In this document: piece by piece, positions 13,542 to 24,501 of the stretch
Layout: every line of letters starts with the position of its first letter
Position numbering within the stretch: the first letter of the stretch is position 1
Assembly (NCBI GenBank): GCA_023391285.1
Contig: JAEWBF010000039.1
Span: 1 to 64,000, forward strand
Length of the DNA stretch: 64,000 bases
Source: Verrucomicrobiota bacterium
Lineage (GTDB): Bacteria; Verrucomicrobiota; Verrucomicrobiia; Opitutales; Opitutaceae
Reading direction: 5' to 3'
Notes under the pieces: model-generated
Databases searched by the model: none
Told to the model about the DNA's origin: nothing
What the model saw: only the letters and a program-made list of their open reading frames with translations
Made by a program: the position numbers and the translations under genes

Positions 13542-14813
13542 CTACGAACTGGGGGAGATGCGCTCGGCGAGGGCGCGAATGTCGTATCCGACGGGTTGCT
13601 GAAAGACGCGGAGGCCGAACTGCGGGAGAATGGCGAGGAGGTGATCGAAGATGTCGGCCTGCGCGGCTTCGTGGAAGACCCAGCGGACGTCCTTGGTAAA
13701 CAAATACAGTTCGAGAGGGAGCCCGTGTTCGCCGGGGGCGAGCTGGCGGACGATCATGAGCATGTCCTGATTTACGCCGGGATGGGCGCGCAAGTAGGCG
13801 ACGCAGTAGGCGCGGAAAGTGCCGAGATTGGTAAGGCGGCGGCCGTTGCCGAGGACGCCGAGATCTTCGCCGAGCTGGCGATTTTCGGCTTCGATCTCGG
13901 CGAGCTTGTCGGCGAGATAGGTGCGGAGCAGGCGGAATTTGCGCCAGTGTTCGAGCATGGCTTCGTCGGCGAAGCGGATGGATTGCATGTCGATGTTGAT
14001 GGCTCGCTTGATCCGGCGGCCGCCGGATTCGAACATGCCGCGCCAGTTTTTGAAGGATTCGGAAATGAGCGCGTAGGTGGGGATCGTCGTGATGGTTTTG
14101 TCCCAGTTCTGCACCTTCACGGTGGTGAGCGAGACATCGATGACGAAGCCGTCGGCACCGGCTTTGGGCATTTCGATCCAGTCGCCGGTTTGCACCATTT
14201 GGTTAACCGAAATCTGGATACCGGCGACGAAGCCGAGCAGGGCGTCCTTGAAAATGAGGAGCAGGACGGCGGTGAGCGCGCCCATGCCGGAGAAGATGTA
14301 GATCGGGGATTTGTCGAGGAGGAGGGCGAGGATGTAGATCGCTCCGACGATGGCGCCGACGAGTTTGATCGCTTGAACGAAGCCTTTGACGGGAACGCGG
14401 CTGCCGAACTCGGTTTTGAGGAAGATCGCCTGTGCGCCGTTCAAGATCGCGCTGCCGACAGAAAGACCGATGAGGACGAGGTAGATCGTGACGAACGTAT
14501 CGAGCAGCGAAAGCATGGCGGGCGTTTCGCCGAGGACGTCGCCGCCGAGGAGATGAAACACGAGCGCGGGCGCTAGGTGGGAGAGCCGTGTGAACACGCC
14601 GGCGTCGAGCATCGCGTCGTCCCACTTGCCGGAGCTGCGGCGAATGATGCCGGTGATCGCGCGAAGGATCACGCGTTTCGTCAGCAGATCGACGAGCCAC
14701 GCCAACAGAATGAGCACAATGAAAGCGATTGTGCGGGCGGTCAGATCCGAGGTGTCGGGAGGGATGCCCGAGCGCAGGAGCGAGGTGTGAAGAAACTCGA
14801 TGAAGCCGTGCAT
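13542..14813 (-). CDS. Mechanosensitive channel, MscS family, YbdG-like
   Basis: A 423-residue inner-membrane channel that opens under membrane tension to relieve hypo-osmotic shock. There are about five N-terminal hydrophobic segments. The pore-lining helix and beta domain follow: FSGMGALTAVLLLIFKDALLG, then FVAGIQISVNQMVQTGDWIEMPKAGADG. TTVKVQNWDKTITTIPTYALISESFKNWRGM is strongly like E. coli YbdG (415 residues), a miniconductance-type member. A long C-terminal cytoplasmic domain is present. Monocistronic. A small TTGAAGC/GCTTCAA hairpin lies in its 5' region near 14830. Confidence 0.93.
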   Translation of the reverse strand: MHGFIEFLHTSLLRSGIPPDTSDLTARTIAFIVLILLAWLVDLLTKRVILRAITGIIRRSSGKWDDAMLDAGVFTRLSHLAPALVFHLLGGDVLGETPAMLSLLDTFVTIYLVLIGLSVGSAILNGAQAIFLKTEFGSRVPVKGFVQAIKLVGAIVGAIYILALLLDKSPIYIFSGMGALTAVLLLIFKDALLGFVAGIQISVNQMVQTGDWIEMPKAGADGFVIDVSLTTVKVQNWDKTITTIPTYALISESFKNWRGMFESGGRRIKRAINIDMQSIRFADEAMLEHWRKFRLLRTYLADKLAEIEAENRQLGEDLGVLGNGRRLTNLGTFRAYCVAYLRAHPGVNQDMLMIVRQLAPGEHGLPLELYLFTKDVRWVFHEAAQADIFDHLLAILPQFGLRVFQQPVGYDIRALAERISPSS

Positions 14814-14966
14814 CTCTTCATTTGAAAACGCGATTGAAGCCGCGCCAGCTTCAATGCCGCCGGGGCATGAAAATGTTGGGATGCGTGGGCGGCGGTAGTC
14901 TCAGCGGGGCGAAAGTTTTGTCCTGATCAGATGGCGATGTTCGTCGTTAGAATGAATTCAATCCTT

Positions 14967-15335
14967 ATGAACCATCAGACGAGCCAATCGCAATTCATGC
15001 TGTTTTTGCTTCAGCCGTCCATCGGCCCCGCGCCGTCGGCAGAGGAGATGCAGCAAATCATGCAGCATTTTATGGTATGGATGCAGGAGCTGCGGGCGAA
15101 GAACGTCGTCGTTGATACGAACGGCTTGGAGACGACGGGCAAGATGGTGCGGGGGCCGCGGAGCGCGACGAGGGTGATCGACGGTCCTTATGTGGAGGCG
15201 AAGGAAGTCGTCGGCGGATATATTCTGATCCGCGCGGAGAGCTTGGACGCGGCGGTGGAGATCGCGCGAGGGTGTCCGGGGCTCGATTATCGGCTCGCGG
15301 TCGAAGTCAGGCCGGTGCGACGGCCGCCGGGTTAA
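14967..15335 (+). CDS. YciI/DGPF-domain protein
   Basis: A 122-residue protein of the YCII-related (DGPF) family, ferredoxin-like dimers that are often encoded beside ECF sigma factors. Motifs: FMLFLLQPS at the start, the family signature DGPYVEAKEVVGGYILI (canonically DGPFAE) and a helix ESLDAAVEIARGCPGL. ATG 14967 is chosen; an upstream ATG at 14931 would add twelve residues with no family match. An ECF sigma factor lies 3 kb away, separated by icd on the opposite strand. Function unknown. Confidence 0.82.
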   Translation: MNHQTSQSQFMLFLLQPSIGPAPSAEEMQQIMQHFMVWMQELRAKNVVVDTNGLETTGKMVRGPRSATRVIDGPYVEAKEVVGGYILIRAESLDAAVEIARGCPGLDYRLAVEVRPVRRPPG

Positions 15336-15349
15336 CTCTGCCTGACGAC

Positions 15350-15370
15350 AGCCCGACGAACGTCGGGCTT
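15350..15370. terminator. Hairpin between convergent genes
   Basis: AGCCCGACG, two unpaired bases, CGTCGGGCT forms a 9-bp stem between the YciI gene and icd. T/A runs are short, so this is a moderate terminator candidate. Confidence 0.6.
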
Positions 15371-15382
15371 CATCAAGACCTG

Positions 15383-17608
<2,226 letters not shown>

Positions 17609-17675
17609 GATGAGAAAGAGAGTTCGTCACGTAAGCGGCGGCGACAGAGGCGGTCAAAAGCGAATTACGCGGAGC

Positions 17676-17702
17676 TGTCACAAAACGCGGGGCTATTTCG
17701 TC
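17676..17702 (+). promoter_or_regulatory. Candidate ECF41-type promoter
   Basis: TGTCACA at 17676-17682, exactly 16 bp, then CGTC at 17699-17702. This is the consensus I recall for ECF41 sigma-dependent promoters. It lies directly upstream of the carboxymuconolactone decarboxylase gene, which is followed by an ECF41-type sigma gene. Confidence 0.7.
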
Positions 17703-17713
17703 CGAAGGATTGT

Positions 17714-18199
17714 ATGAACAATTCAACGACATCGACGATGGAAACGAAACAGACGGCGCCGCGGCTGAATTATGCGAAGGCGACGCCTCGGGTGATGGAG
17801 GCGATGCTGGCGCTACAGGCGGCGGCGGATGAGACGGGGTTGGATGAAACGCTGTTGAATCTGGTGAAGCTGCGGGCGTCGCAGATCAACGGGTGCGCGT
17901 TCTGCATCGACATGCACGTGCGCGAGGCGAAAGCGATCGGGGAGACGGACGAGCGGCTGCATCTGCTGGCGGCGTGGCGCGAGGTGGATGTTTACACGGC
18001 GCGCGAAGAGGCGGCGCTGGCGTGGACGGAATTGCTGACGCGGCTGGCGGGAACGCATGTGAGCGAGAGCGATTTCGCGGCGGCGCGGGCGGTGTTTTCG
18101 GAAAAAGAGTTGGCGGAGCTGTCGCTCGTGATCGTGGCGATCAATGGGTGGAATCGGTTGAATGTGGGGTTTCGGATGCCGCCGGGGTTTGGGGAGTGA
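17714..18199 (+). CDS. Carboxymuconolactone decarboxylase/AhpD-family protein
   Basis: A 161-residue AhpD-like protein. The CMD core LRASQINGCAFCIDMHVREAK holds the CxxC pair Cys61/Cys64 and His68 of the peroxidase-type members. These usually act as thiol-dependent antioxidant enzymes. Such genes are the standard companions of ECF41 sigma factors, one of which follows 66 bp downstream. The ECF41-type promoter ends 11 bp before ATG 17714, so the transcript would be nearly leaderless. If the first bases are untranslated, an in-frame ATG at 17738 would be used. Confidence 0.88.
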   Translation: MNNSTTSTMETKQTAPRLNYAKATPRVMEAMLALQAAADETGLDETLLNLVKLRASQINGCAFCIDMHVREAKAIGETDERLHLLAAWREVDVYTAREEAALAWTELLTRLAGTHVSESDFAAARAVFSEKELAELSLVIVAINGWNRLNVGFRMPPGFGE

Positions 18200-18217
18200 C
18201 GTGGTGAGAAATGCGAA

Positions 18218-18240
18218 GGTTGCGCGGCGAGCGCGCAACC
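18218..18240. repeat. GC-rich palindrome between CMD and sigma genes
   Basis: GGTTGCGC, 7-nt loop, GCGCAACC: a perfect 8-bp stem in the 66-bp space between the two genes. It resembles the palindromic elements further left but is not the same sequence. It may be a dispersed repeat or an RNA-processing hairpin. Confidence 0.55.
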
Positions 18241-18264
18241 TACCATCGTGACGAAGGCGAACGC

Positions 18265-19161
18265 ATGAGGATCGACGATTTCACGGAGCATCGGGCGCTG
18301 TTGTTCGGCATCGCATATCGGATGCTAGGAAGTGTCGCGGAGGCGGAGGATCTCGTGCAGGAAACGTTCGTGCGGTGGCAGCGTCAGGATCCGGCGGCGA
18401 TCGAGACGCCGAAGGCGTGGCTGGTGGCGACGATCACGCGGCTGGCGATCGATCAACTTCGATCAGCGCGGCGGCGGCGGGAGGATTATGTCGGCGTGTG
18501 GCTGCCGGAGCCGATCGTGGATGAAACGGCGCCGGCGCCGGATGCGCGGGCGGCGCTGGCGGATTCGCTGGGCGTGGCGTTTTTGTTTTTGTTGGAGACG
18601 CTGGGTCCGACGGAGCGGGCGGCGTTTTTGCTGCGCGAGGTGTTTGGATACGACTACGACGAGATCGCGGAGATCGTGGGGAAGAGCGAAGCGAACTGCC
18701 GGCAACTGGTGAGTCGGGCGAAGCGGCAGCTCGCGCAGCGGGAACCGGCGCCATCGAAGCCGGTGAGAGGCGCGGAGGAACTGGTGCGGCGGTTTTTGGC
18801 GGCGTGCACGAGCGGGCAGGTGGGCGAGTTGCTGGCGGTGTTATCGGACGACGCGGTGCTTTACTCGGATGGCGGCGGGCGCGTGCGGGCTGCGCTACGG
18901 CCGATCATCGGAGCGGATCGGATTAGCCGATTCTATGCGGGGCTGCACGAGCGGGCGTTTGCGGGGGCGAAGGTGGAGCTGACGACCGTGAACGGGGAGC
19001 TCGGGGCGAAGATGCGAGGACGCGATGGGCGGTGGTCGGTGCTGGCGTTTGCGGTCGCAGAAAATCGGATACGGGCGATTTATACGGTGATGAATCCGGA
19101 GAAATTGGGACACATCGCGTTCGGTGGCCGCTCGGGCACGATACGCAGACTCACGGGGTGA
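18265..19161 (+). CDS. ECF sigma factor, group ECF41, with SnoaL-like domain
   Basis: A 298-residue extracytoplasmic-function sigma factor. Region 2 contains AYRMLGSVAEAEDLVQETFVRW and region 4 contains EVFGYDYDEIAEIVGKSEANCRQLVSRAKRQL. The three ECF41 hallmarks are visible: WLPEP (79-83) in the linker between sigma-2 and sigma-4, DGGGR (202-206) in the C-terminal SnoaL-like domain, and an NPDKL-type motif, here NPEKL (277-281), at the end. In this group the fused C-terminal domain takes the place of an anti-sigma factor. ATG 18265 begins the conserved region. Its 3' end overlaps the facing gene by 11 bp. Confidence 0.93.
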   Translation: MRIDDFTEHRALLFGIAYRMLGSVAEAEDLVQETFVRWQRQDPAAIETPKAWLVATITRLAIDQLRSARRRREDYVGVWLPEPIVDETAPAPDARAALADSLGVAFLFLLETLGPTERAAFLLREVFGYDYDEIAEIVGKSEANCRQLVSRAKRQLAQREPAPSKPVRGAEELVRRFLAACTSGQVGELLAVLSDDAVLYSDGGGRVRAALRPIIGADRISRFYAGLHERAFAGAKVELTTVNGELGAKMRGRDGRWSVLAFAVAENRIRAIYTVMNPEKLGHIAFGGRSGTIRRLTG

Positions 19162-20683
19162 GTTTTCGCAGGAAGACGCTTACGCCGAGCTGGAAGGCGT
19201 ATTCTTCGCCGAGGTTATCGTCGGTGATGGGAACTTGGGACGCGTGTCGACGCTCGTCGCGTGGATGCCAGATACGGGTTGGGCTGTCCGCACCGCCTTG
19301 AGCGAGAAACGATTCGAGGAGCGTGGCGTCGAAAACTGATTTATCGTCGATTTGGTAAAGGGAGAGGGCGGCGCGCCAGCGGTCCACGTTGATCTCGATC
19401 GGCGACGTGCTGGCGACACAGTGGTTGGACACCATGATCGTGTGGGGGAACACGGAGGCCCCCGTGGCTTCGGCGCGCAGCGATCCGGTGCAGTTCCACA
19501 TCACGATTCCACGCGGAGCCAGACGACTTTTCACCAGTTCGAGGAACTCCACCCCGAGCAGAGCCGACGCGAATTCCCGCCAGTGGAAGGAGGTGTTCAT
19601 GACGACGACATCGAACCGTCGGTGGGGATTTCGACGCAGCCAGCGACGCCCATCATCAATGACGATTTCAACCTTCGGGTTGTTGAGCAGGCTGCTTACC
19701 TCGGGATAGGCGGCGATCACTTCCAGATAACCGGGATTTATTTCCACGACCGTGATTCGCTCGCACTGAGGATGATGCGCGAGGATTTGCGTCCACGCTC
19801 CACCGGAGAGCCCAATGACAAGGATATCACGCGGCGCTGCGTGCAAGGCCGAGATGAAATAAGGCCGGACCAAGCCGCCGCCGAGGAATGGATCCGTTTC
19901 GATTTTTCCGTCGTAGATCCCGCCGCCGTAGATGACCTTATCGCGATCGATCGTGATCACGCCATGGCGCGTTTCAACGATGCGTTCGAAGGGAGGGGTG
20001 GAGAAGTAGGCGTCGCGAAATTGCAGGCGCTCGAAGAGATGCCGGTGGAGCCAAGGCGAGAGCACTAGGAGAAGCGCGGCGACGGTCCAGAGGACATAAT
20101 CGGCGCGGGTGCGGCGGGTGAAGAGGGCGAGAGTGAGGCCGAGAGCGAGCGCGACAATCAGGAGGACAGACGGGATAACCGTGATGGAAAGATGTTCGAA
20201 GAGGATAAAGCCGGTGAGCAGGCTGCCGGCTCCGGAGCCGATGATGTTGGCGATGTAAATGTAAGAGGTGCGCGAACCGGCGTTGTCATCAGGCGAAATG
20301 GCGGTGTGACAGAGCAGGGGAAGGATGCTGCCGAGGAGGGTGGCGCCTAGAACAACGAGGGGCAGGCTAACGGCCCAATGGGTGAAGACGACAGCCCACG
20401 ACATCAGGGGCATGACCAGAAGCGCCAGGAGGTTGGATGCGACGAAGAGGCGAGAGAGGATCTGGAAGGCCGCCGCGCGGTCGGCATATCGATCCTGCCA
20501 GCGCCGGCTGACGAGTGAGCCGACCGCGAGGCCGAACAGGTAGCTGCCCAACATCAGACCAAAAGCGACGGGACGCGAAGCGGCGGTAAAACTGAAAGCA
20601 CGGGCCCAGAGGATCTCGTAAGAAAGCGCGATAAAGCCCGAGAAACCGGCAAGGGTGAGAGCAAGCGAGAACGGGATTTTCAT
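19151..20683 (-). CDS. Membrane protein with C-terminal spermidine-synthase-like domain
   Basis: A 510-residue protein with about six N-terminal membrane helices (10-210), then a Rossmann-type methyltransferase/SpeE-like domain (about 230-500). The SAM-type loop GLSGGAWTQ (291-299), VEIN (313-316) and DDGRRW (343-348) are present. Where spermidine synthases carry the catalytic DxxDP segment, this protein reads MNTSFHW (362-368), so true aminopropyl transfer is doubtful. The upstream gene encodes a second 6-helix half and overlaps it by 4 bp. Together they look like a split form of the fused MFS/spermidine-synthase family. Substrate unknown. Confidence 0.82.
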   Translation of the reverse strand: MKIPFSLALTLAGFSGFIALSYEILWARAFSFTAASRPVAFGLMLGSYLFGLAVGSLVSRRWQDRYADRAAAFQILSRLFVASNLLALLVMPLMSWAVVFTHWAVSLPLVVLGATLLGSILPLLCHTAISPDDNAGSRTSYIYIANIIGSGAGSLLTGFILFEHLSITVIPSVLLIVALALGLTLALFTRRTRADYVLWTVAALLLVLSPWLHRHLFERLQFRDAYFSTPPFERIVETRHGVITIDRDKVIYGGGIYDGKIETDPFLGGGLVRPYFISALHAAPRDILVIGLSGGAWTQILAHHPQCERITVVEINPGYLEVIAAYPEVSSLLNNPKVEIVIDDGRRWLRRNPHRRFDVVVMNTSFHWREFASALLGVEFLELVKSRLAPRGIVMWNCTGSLRAEATGASVFPHTIMVSNHCVASTSPIEINVDRWRAALSLYQIDDKSVFDATLLESFLAQGGADSPTRIWHPRDERRHASQVPITDDNLGEEYAFQLGVSVFLRKLTP

Positions 20684-21336
20684 GAGCGACCTCCGCGCTG
20701 CCGGAACCAGAGGGAGAGAACGGTGCAGGCCGCGATCACGTTGAGTATGGCGGCGGCGATGACGGAGCCGGAGAGCCCGTAATTCCGGAGGAAAACGAGC
20801 GGGGCAAGGAAAGCGCCGAGCGCGGCCCCGAGCGTGTTCACGAAGTAGAGCCAGCTCACGGAGCGACCGACGTGTCCGATCGATTGCACGCGATAGGCCA
20901 CAAGCAACGGGAGAGTTGATCCCATGAGCAACGTAGGGGCGAGCACGAGCGCGAAGGATAGCAGACCGGTCTGCAGGGCGCCGGCATGAAGCGTGAACTC
21001 GCCGACCCAGTGAAACAGTTGGAGGGACAAAAGTCCGTAGGTGCCGATCGAGAGTTCAACCAACGCGAACAGCAGGACGAGTTGTCCACGGCTCCGGTGC
21101 GAGAGCCATCCGCCGACGAGGCTCCCGCAGCCGAGTCCGACGAGAAAGGCACTCACGATCATCGCCACGGATTCCGTGTTGCTGCCGAAAAGCACGAGAA
21201 GCGACCGTTGCCAGACCATCTGATAGAGCAGCGCGGCGATGCCGGAGAGCACGAATACCAGATGGATGGTGATGCCGAGAGTTCGGGGTTCGTTGAGTCG
21301 AGGGGTGGACGCTGCCAGCGAGGCTGTTTCCTTCAT
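20680..21336 (-). CDS. Six-helix half of a split MFS/spermidine-synthase-like protein
   Basis: A 218-residue membrane protein with about six helices. It contains ALLYQMVWQRSLL and SAFLVGLGCGSLVGGWLS, which mirror SYEILWARAF and GSYLFGLAVGSLVSRRW of the downstream protein, so the two are homologous halves. The stop and start codons overlap as ATGA (20680-20683), indicating translational coupling and probably a complex. No enzymatic domain. A 123-bp gap separates it from the phosphoethanolamine-transferase-like gene upstream on the same strand. Confidence 0.8.
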   Translation of the reverse strand: MKETASLAASTPRLNEPRTLGITIHLVFVLSGIAALLYQMVWQRSLLVLFGSNTESVAMIVSAFLVGLGCGSLVGGWLSHRSRGQLVLLFALVELSIGTYGLLSLQLFHWVGEFTLHAGALQTGLLSFALVLAPTLLMGSTLPLLVAYRVQSIGHVGRSVSWLYFVNTLGAALGAFLAPLVFLRNYGLSGSVIAAAILNVIAACTVLSLWFRQRGGRS

Positions 21337-21459
21337 GTTGGAGGGCGAGGTTGAAGCGGAAAGAAGAAGGTCGGCGGGGCCTCAAATCACATCCGGTCGT
21401 GAGAGAATGTTCTGAAAGCTACCGGCATCGGCGGAGAAGGTGGATGAGAGATTCGATGC

Positions 21460-23136
21460 TCATTGCTCGCCGACTGTTGCGACAACGGCCGGAGCCCGTT
21501 CGTAAATCCGACCAGCGGCACCGATCGGGCGGGGACGCACAACGAACCGATCGGATAAGGGATCCCTCGTGGCGTCGTAGAGCGAGTGATCGAGTCGGGT
21601 GAGAGAAAGCAGCGGATGAAACATTTCGCGATTCTGATACGGCCGATCGACAGAGCGTGTGAGCCGGTCGACGATCTCCGGGTGTTGCTTGCGATACGCG
21701 GAGGAGAGCCAGACGAAGTAGGGGACTTCGAACATCGCGTTGCTGGCGGTGGATTCGTCCCGAAAAAGGAGGCGTTGGGTCGTGGAGTCGTAGACGTCCT
21801 CCCCGTGATCGCTGGCGTAGAGGAGACAGGCGGATTCGCCGGCAAGGCGCAGCATTTCGATGATCTCCCCGAGGACGTGATCCGTGTAGTAGATCGAGTT
21901 GTCGTAGGTGGCGCGGACCTTCGAAACCTCGTCATGGCCATCGAAGCGGGCGAAGCGGGCGGGATAACGATCGGAGTAGCGAATGTGGCTGCCCATCAAG
22001 TTGAGGAAAACGAGCTGTGGGCCGGGGCGCTGGATCGCGTGTTGAAGATGGGGCAAGAGATTTTCGTCGAACGCACCGCCGAGAAAGACGCGGTGATCGC
22101 AAGAGGCCACCAAAGCGCCAAGTTCGAGATCATCGAAGCCTTCTCCCATCTGTGAGGAAATCCAGTGCGTGGTATAGCCGGCATTCGAGAACAGCGGGAA
22201 AACCGGAAGCGTCTCGCGATCGGCCGTAAACATCGAGCGGATGGAGCTCAGGGTTCCGACGGTCGTGGAGACGACGTCGCTGAAAACGAAGAGCTCGGAG
22301 CGCATCGAATCCAGGCGAGGGGTGGTGGGGCGTTTGTAGCCATACAGGGACCAGTGGAGGCGATTGGCCGATTCGCCGATGACCACGACCAACAGACGGG
22401 GAGAGGTGGGGCCGAGAAGCCTGGCACCGGAGAGTTCGTGAAGCCGTGCGTCGAGCGCTTTGAACCGGGTCAGGTAGTAGTCGCGAGTGGAATGGTAGTT
22501 GAAGTGCGTGGCGGGGATGATGACAAGAGGATGGGACGTTATCCCACCAACGCCGAACAGAAGCACCGGATTGGACGTCTCCGTCTTGACCGGCCGGATG
22601 ACATCTCGTCCGAAGCGGAGAACATTGAGCGCGCCGTAGGAACATAGGATGGTCATGGCGGCGAGCGCCACGAAGCGGGTGCGACGACGAGGCAGCTCGG
22701 ATCGAACGGCGAGCCAGGCGGCACCCAGAAACGCAGCAAGGATCACAAGAACTCCCGCCAGCCGGCCGACGGTGACGAACGACTGAAGGTAACCGAGTGA
22801 CTCCGAGGCGTTGGATTGGAATGCGGCCGTGTGAGCGGTTAGGTTCCAACGTGTGCCGTGAGCGAGAGCGTAAAACGCGCATACCGCAGTCGGGAGAGCG
22901 AAGACAGCCGCGAGAGCCGCGATCCAACGTCCGGCCCAGCGATCAGGCAGGACGAGAGCCGGTGAAAGCAAAAAAACGGAGAGAATGCCCGGATAGTAAA
23001 GTGTGCGCAGGAGCGCGCGGAAATCGATCGTGCTGTGCAATTGCACCAGAAGCTCCGGGAAAAGGGGCAGGAATACCACCAAGCCGGCGGCGATCATGAA
23101 CCCGGCAGACCTGATGCGCGAGCGATCAACTGGCAT
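21460..23136 (-). CDS. Phosphoethanolamine transferase-like membrane sulfatase-fold enzyme
   Basis: A 558-residue protein of the EptA/sulfatase superfamily, which transfers phosphoethanolamine from lipid to lipid A or other glycans at the periplasmic face. There are five hydrophobic helices in the first 180 residues. The catalytic domain contains VVIGESANRLHWSLYGYKRPT (Glu255), a nucleophile-type Thr in STTVGTLSSIRSMF (Thr295 by alignment to the CGTxTA site), and the metal-binding DHGED. The disulfide cysteines that flank the active Thr in EptA are absent (TVGT instead of SCGT). It sits in a minus-strand run after the serine hydrolase and before the split SpeE-like pair. Confidence 0.87.
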   Translation of the reverse strand: MPVDRSRIRSAGFMIAAGLVVFLPLFPELLVQLHSTIDFRALLRTLYYPGILSVFLLSPALVLPDRWAGRWIAALAAVFALPTAVCAFYALAHGTRWNLTAHTAAFQSNASESLGYLQSFVTVGRLAGVLVILAAFLGAAWLAVRSELPRRRTRFVALAAMTILCSYGALNVLRFGRDVIRPVKTETSNPVLLFGVGGITSHPLVIIPATHFNYHSTRDYYLTRFKALDARLHELSGARLLGPTSPRLLVVVIGESANRLHWSLYGYKRPTTPRLDSMRSELFVFSDVVSTTVGTLSSIRSMFTADRETLPVFPLFSNAGYTTHWISSQMGEGFDDLELGALVASCDHRVFLGGAFDENLLPHLQHAIQRPGPQLVFLNLMGSHIRYSDRYPARFARFDGHDEVSKVRATYDNSIYYTDHVLGEIIEMLRLAGESACLLYASDHGEDVYDSTTQRLLFRDESTASNAMFEVPYFVWLSSAYRKQHPEIVDRLTRSVDRPYQNREMFHPLLSLTRLDHSLYDATRDPLSDRFVVRPRPIGAAGRIYERAPAVVATVGEQ

Positions 23137-23172
23137 GAAAACGAAGCTGGAAGGGACGAGTTGCCGCGTTCG

Positions 23173-24456
23173 TCAGTCGACGAGTGCGGAGTAGTAGCCG
23201 TTGGCCCAGGTGGCGAAGATGTCGTCCTGGTTGAACGGGACGTGCTGGAAGAGGACGATCGAGACGAGGCGTTCGGTGGGATCCATTTCGACTTTGGTGG
23301 TGGCGGCACCGTCCCAACCGAAGGTGCCGGGCGTGCCGAGGAGCGGGCTCTGGCCAAGGTCGGTGAGGACACGGACGCCGAGGCCGAAGCCTTGCGAAGG
23401 GATGTTGAACGGGTGCGGGTTGGCGAGGTGAGCGATGTGGTTTTGCGTCATCAGCTCGATTGTCTTGCGGCTGAGAATGCGTGTGCCGTCGAGTTCGCCG
23501 CCGTTGAGGAGCATTTGCGCGAAGCGAAGGTAGTCGCCGGCGGTGGAGTAGAGTCCGCCGCCGCCGCTGAAGAATGGACGGTCAGGGCCGGCGAGAGCGG
23601 CGTTGCCCCAAACGCTGGGAACGAGTTCCCCGACGACGTCGCGTTGATAAACCTTGGCGAGGCGGGAGCGTTTTTCCTCGGGCACCCAGAAGCTGGTGTC
23701 GCGCATGTTCAGCGGAGCGAAGATGCGTTCTTGGAGGAATCGATCGAGAGGTTGGCCGGAGGCTTTTTCGACGATGGCGCCGAGGATGTCGGTGTTGATG
23801 CCGTAGCGGTAGCGGGTGCCGGGTTGGTCGTGAAGTGGGACGGCGGCGATGCGGTTGATGAAGTCGTCGAGACTGGACGATTCGAAAATCTTCGCGCGTT
23901 TCATGAGTTCGGCGGGAACGGCGTCGGCGGACCAGGATTCGTCGTAGTAGTAGCCGGCGGTGTGAGTGAGCAGATCGCGGATGGTAAAGGGGCGATTGGC
24001 TTCGACCAGCTGCGGTGCATCGGCGGTGCCGCCGACGAAGACCTTTCGATTTTGGAGAGCAGGGAGGTGATCCTCGGCAGGGTCGCCGAGTTTGAGGCGG
24101 CCTTCCTCCATCAACATGAGGATGGCGGCCGACGTGACGATCTTCGACATCGAGAAGATTTTCACGATCGAGTCCTTTTGCATTGGCGCGCGAGCTTCGA
24201 TGTCGCGCTGACCGTGGGCGCGGAAGTCGACGATTTCGCCGTCGCGCGCGAGGACGAGGACGTAGCCGGAGTATTTACCGGCGTCGACGGTCGCACGGAG
24301 GTTGCGATGCAGGGCATCGAGACGTTCGGCGGAAAAGCCGGCGGCCGCGGGGTTGGTGGCGGGCAGCGGCCAGCTGGAGCTGGCGTGGGCGCTGGTGAAC
24401 AGCGCAGCAGCGGCGGCGGACGTGAGGAGGAGACGAACGGATTTCAGCAGGGGCAT
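23173..24456 (-). CDS. Periplasmic serine hydrolase, beta-lactamase class C/esterase type
   Basis: A 427-residue protein with a signal peptide (about 1-25, ending SAHA). The SxxK motif SMSK (102-105) supplies the catalytic Ser and Lys. RYRYGINTDILG corresponds to the second active-site motif with its Tyr, and FGWDGAATTKVEMDP is the region where beta-lactamases have KTG. It is more like EstB-type esterases and D-aminopeptidases than true AmpC. The substrate cannot be predicted. It lies 45 bp downstream of mnmA and 36 bp upstream of the phosphoethanolamine-transferase-like gene, all on one strand. Confidence 0.9.
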   Translation of the reverse strand: MPLLKSVRLLLTSAAAAALFTSAHASSSWPLPATNPAAAGFSAERLDALHRNLRATVDAGKYSGYVLVLARDGEIVDFRAHGQRDIEARAPMQKDSIVKIFSMSKIVTSAAILMLMEEGRLKLGDPAEDHLPALQNRKVFVGGTADAPQLVEANRPFTIRDLLTHTAGYYYDESWSADAVPAELMKRAKIFESSSLDDFINRIAAVPLHDQPGTRYRYGINTDILGAIVEKASGQPLDRFLQERIFAPLNMRDTSFWVPEEKRSRLAKVYQRDVVGELVPSVWGNAALAGPDRPFFSGGGGLYSTAGDYLRFAQMLLNGGELDGTRILSRKTIELMTQNHIAHLANPHPFNIPSQGFGLGVRVLTDLGQSPLLGTPGTFGWDGAATTKVEMDPTERLVSIVLFQHVPFNQDDIFATWANGYYSALVD

Positions 24457-24501
24457 AGGAGAAAATCGGCAGCGGTGCGGAGTAGCGGTCAGCGGGAAGT
24501 C

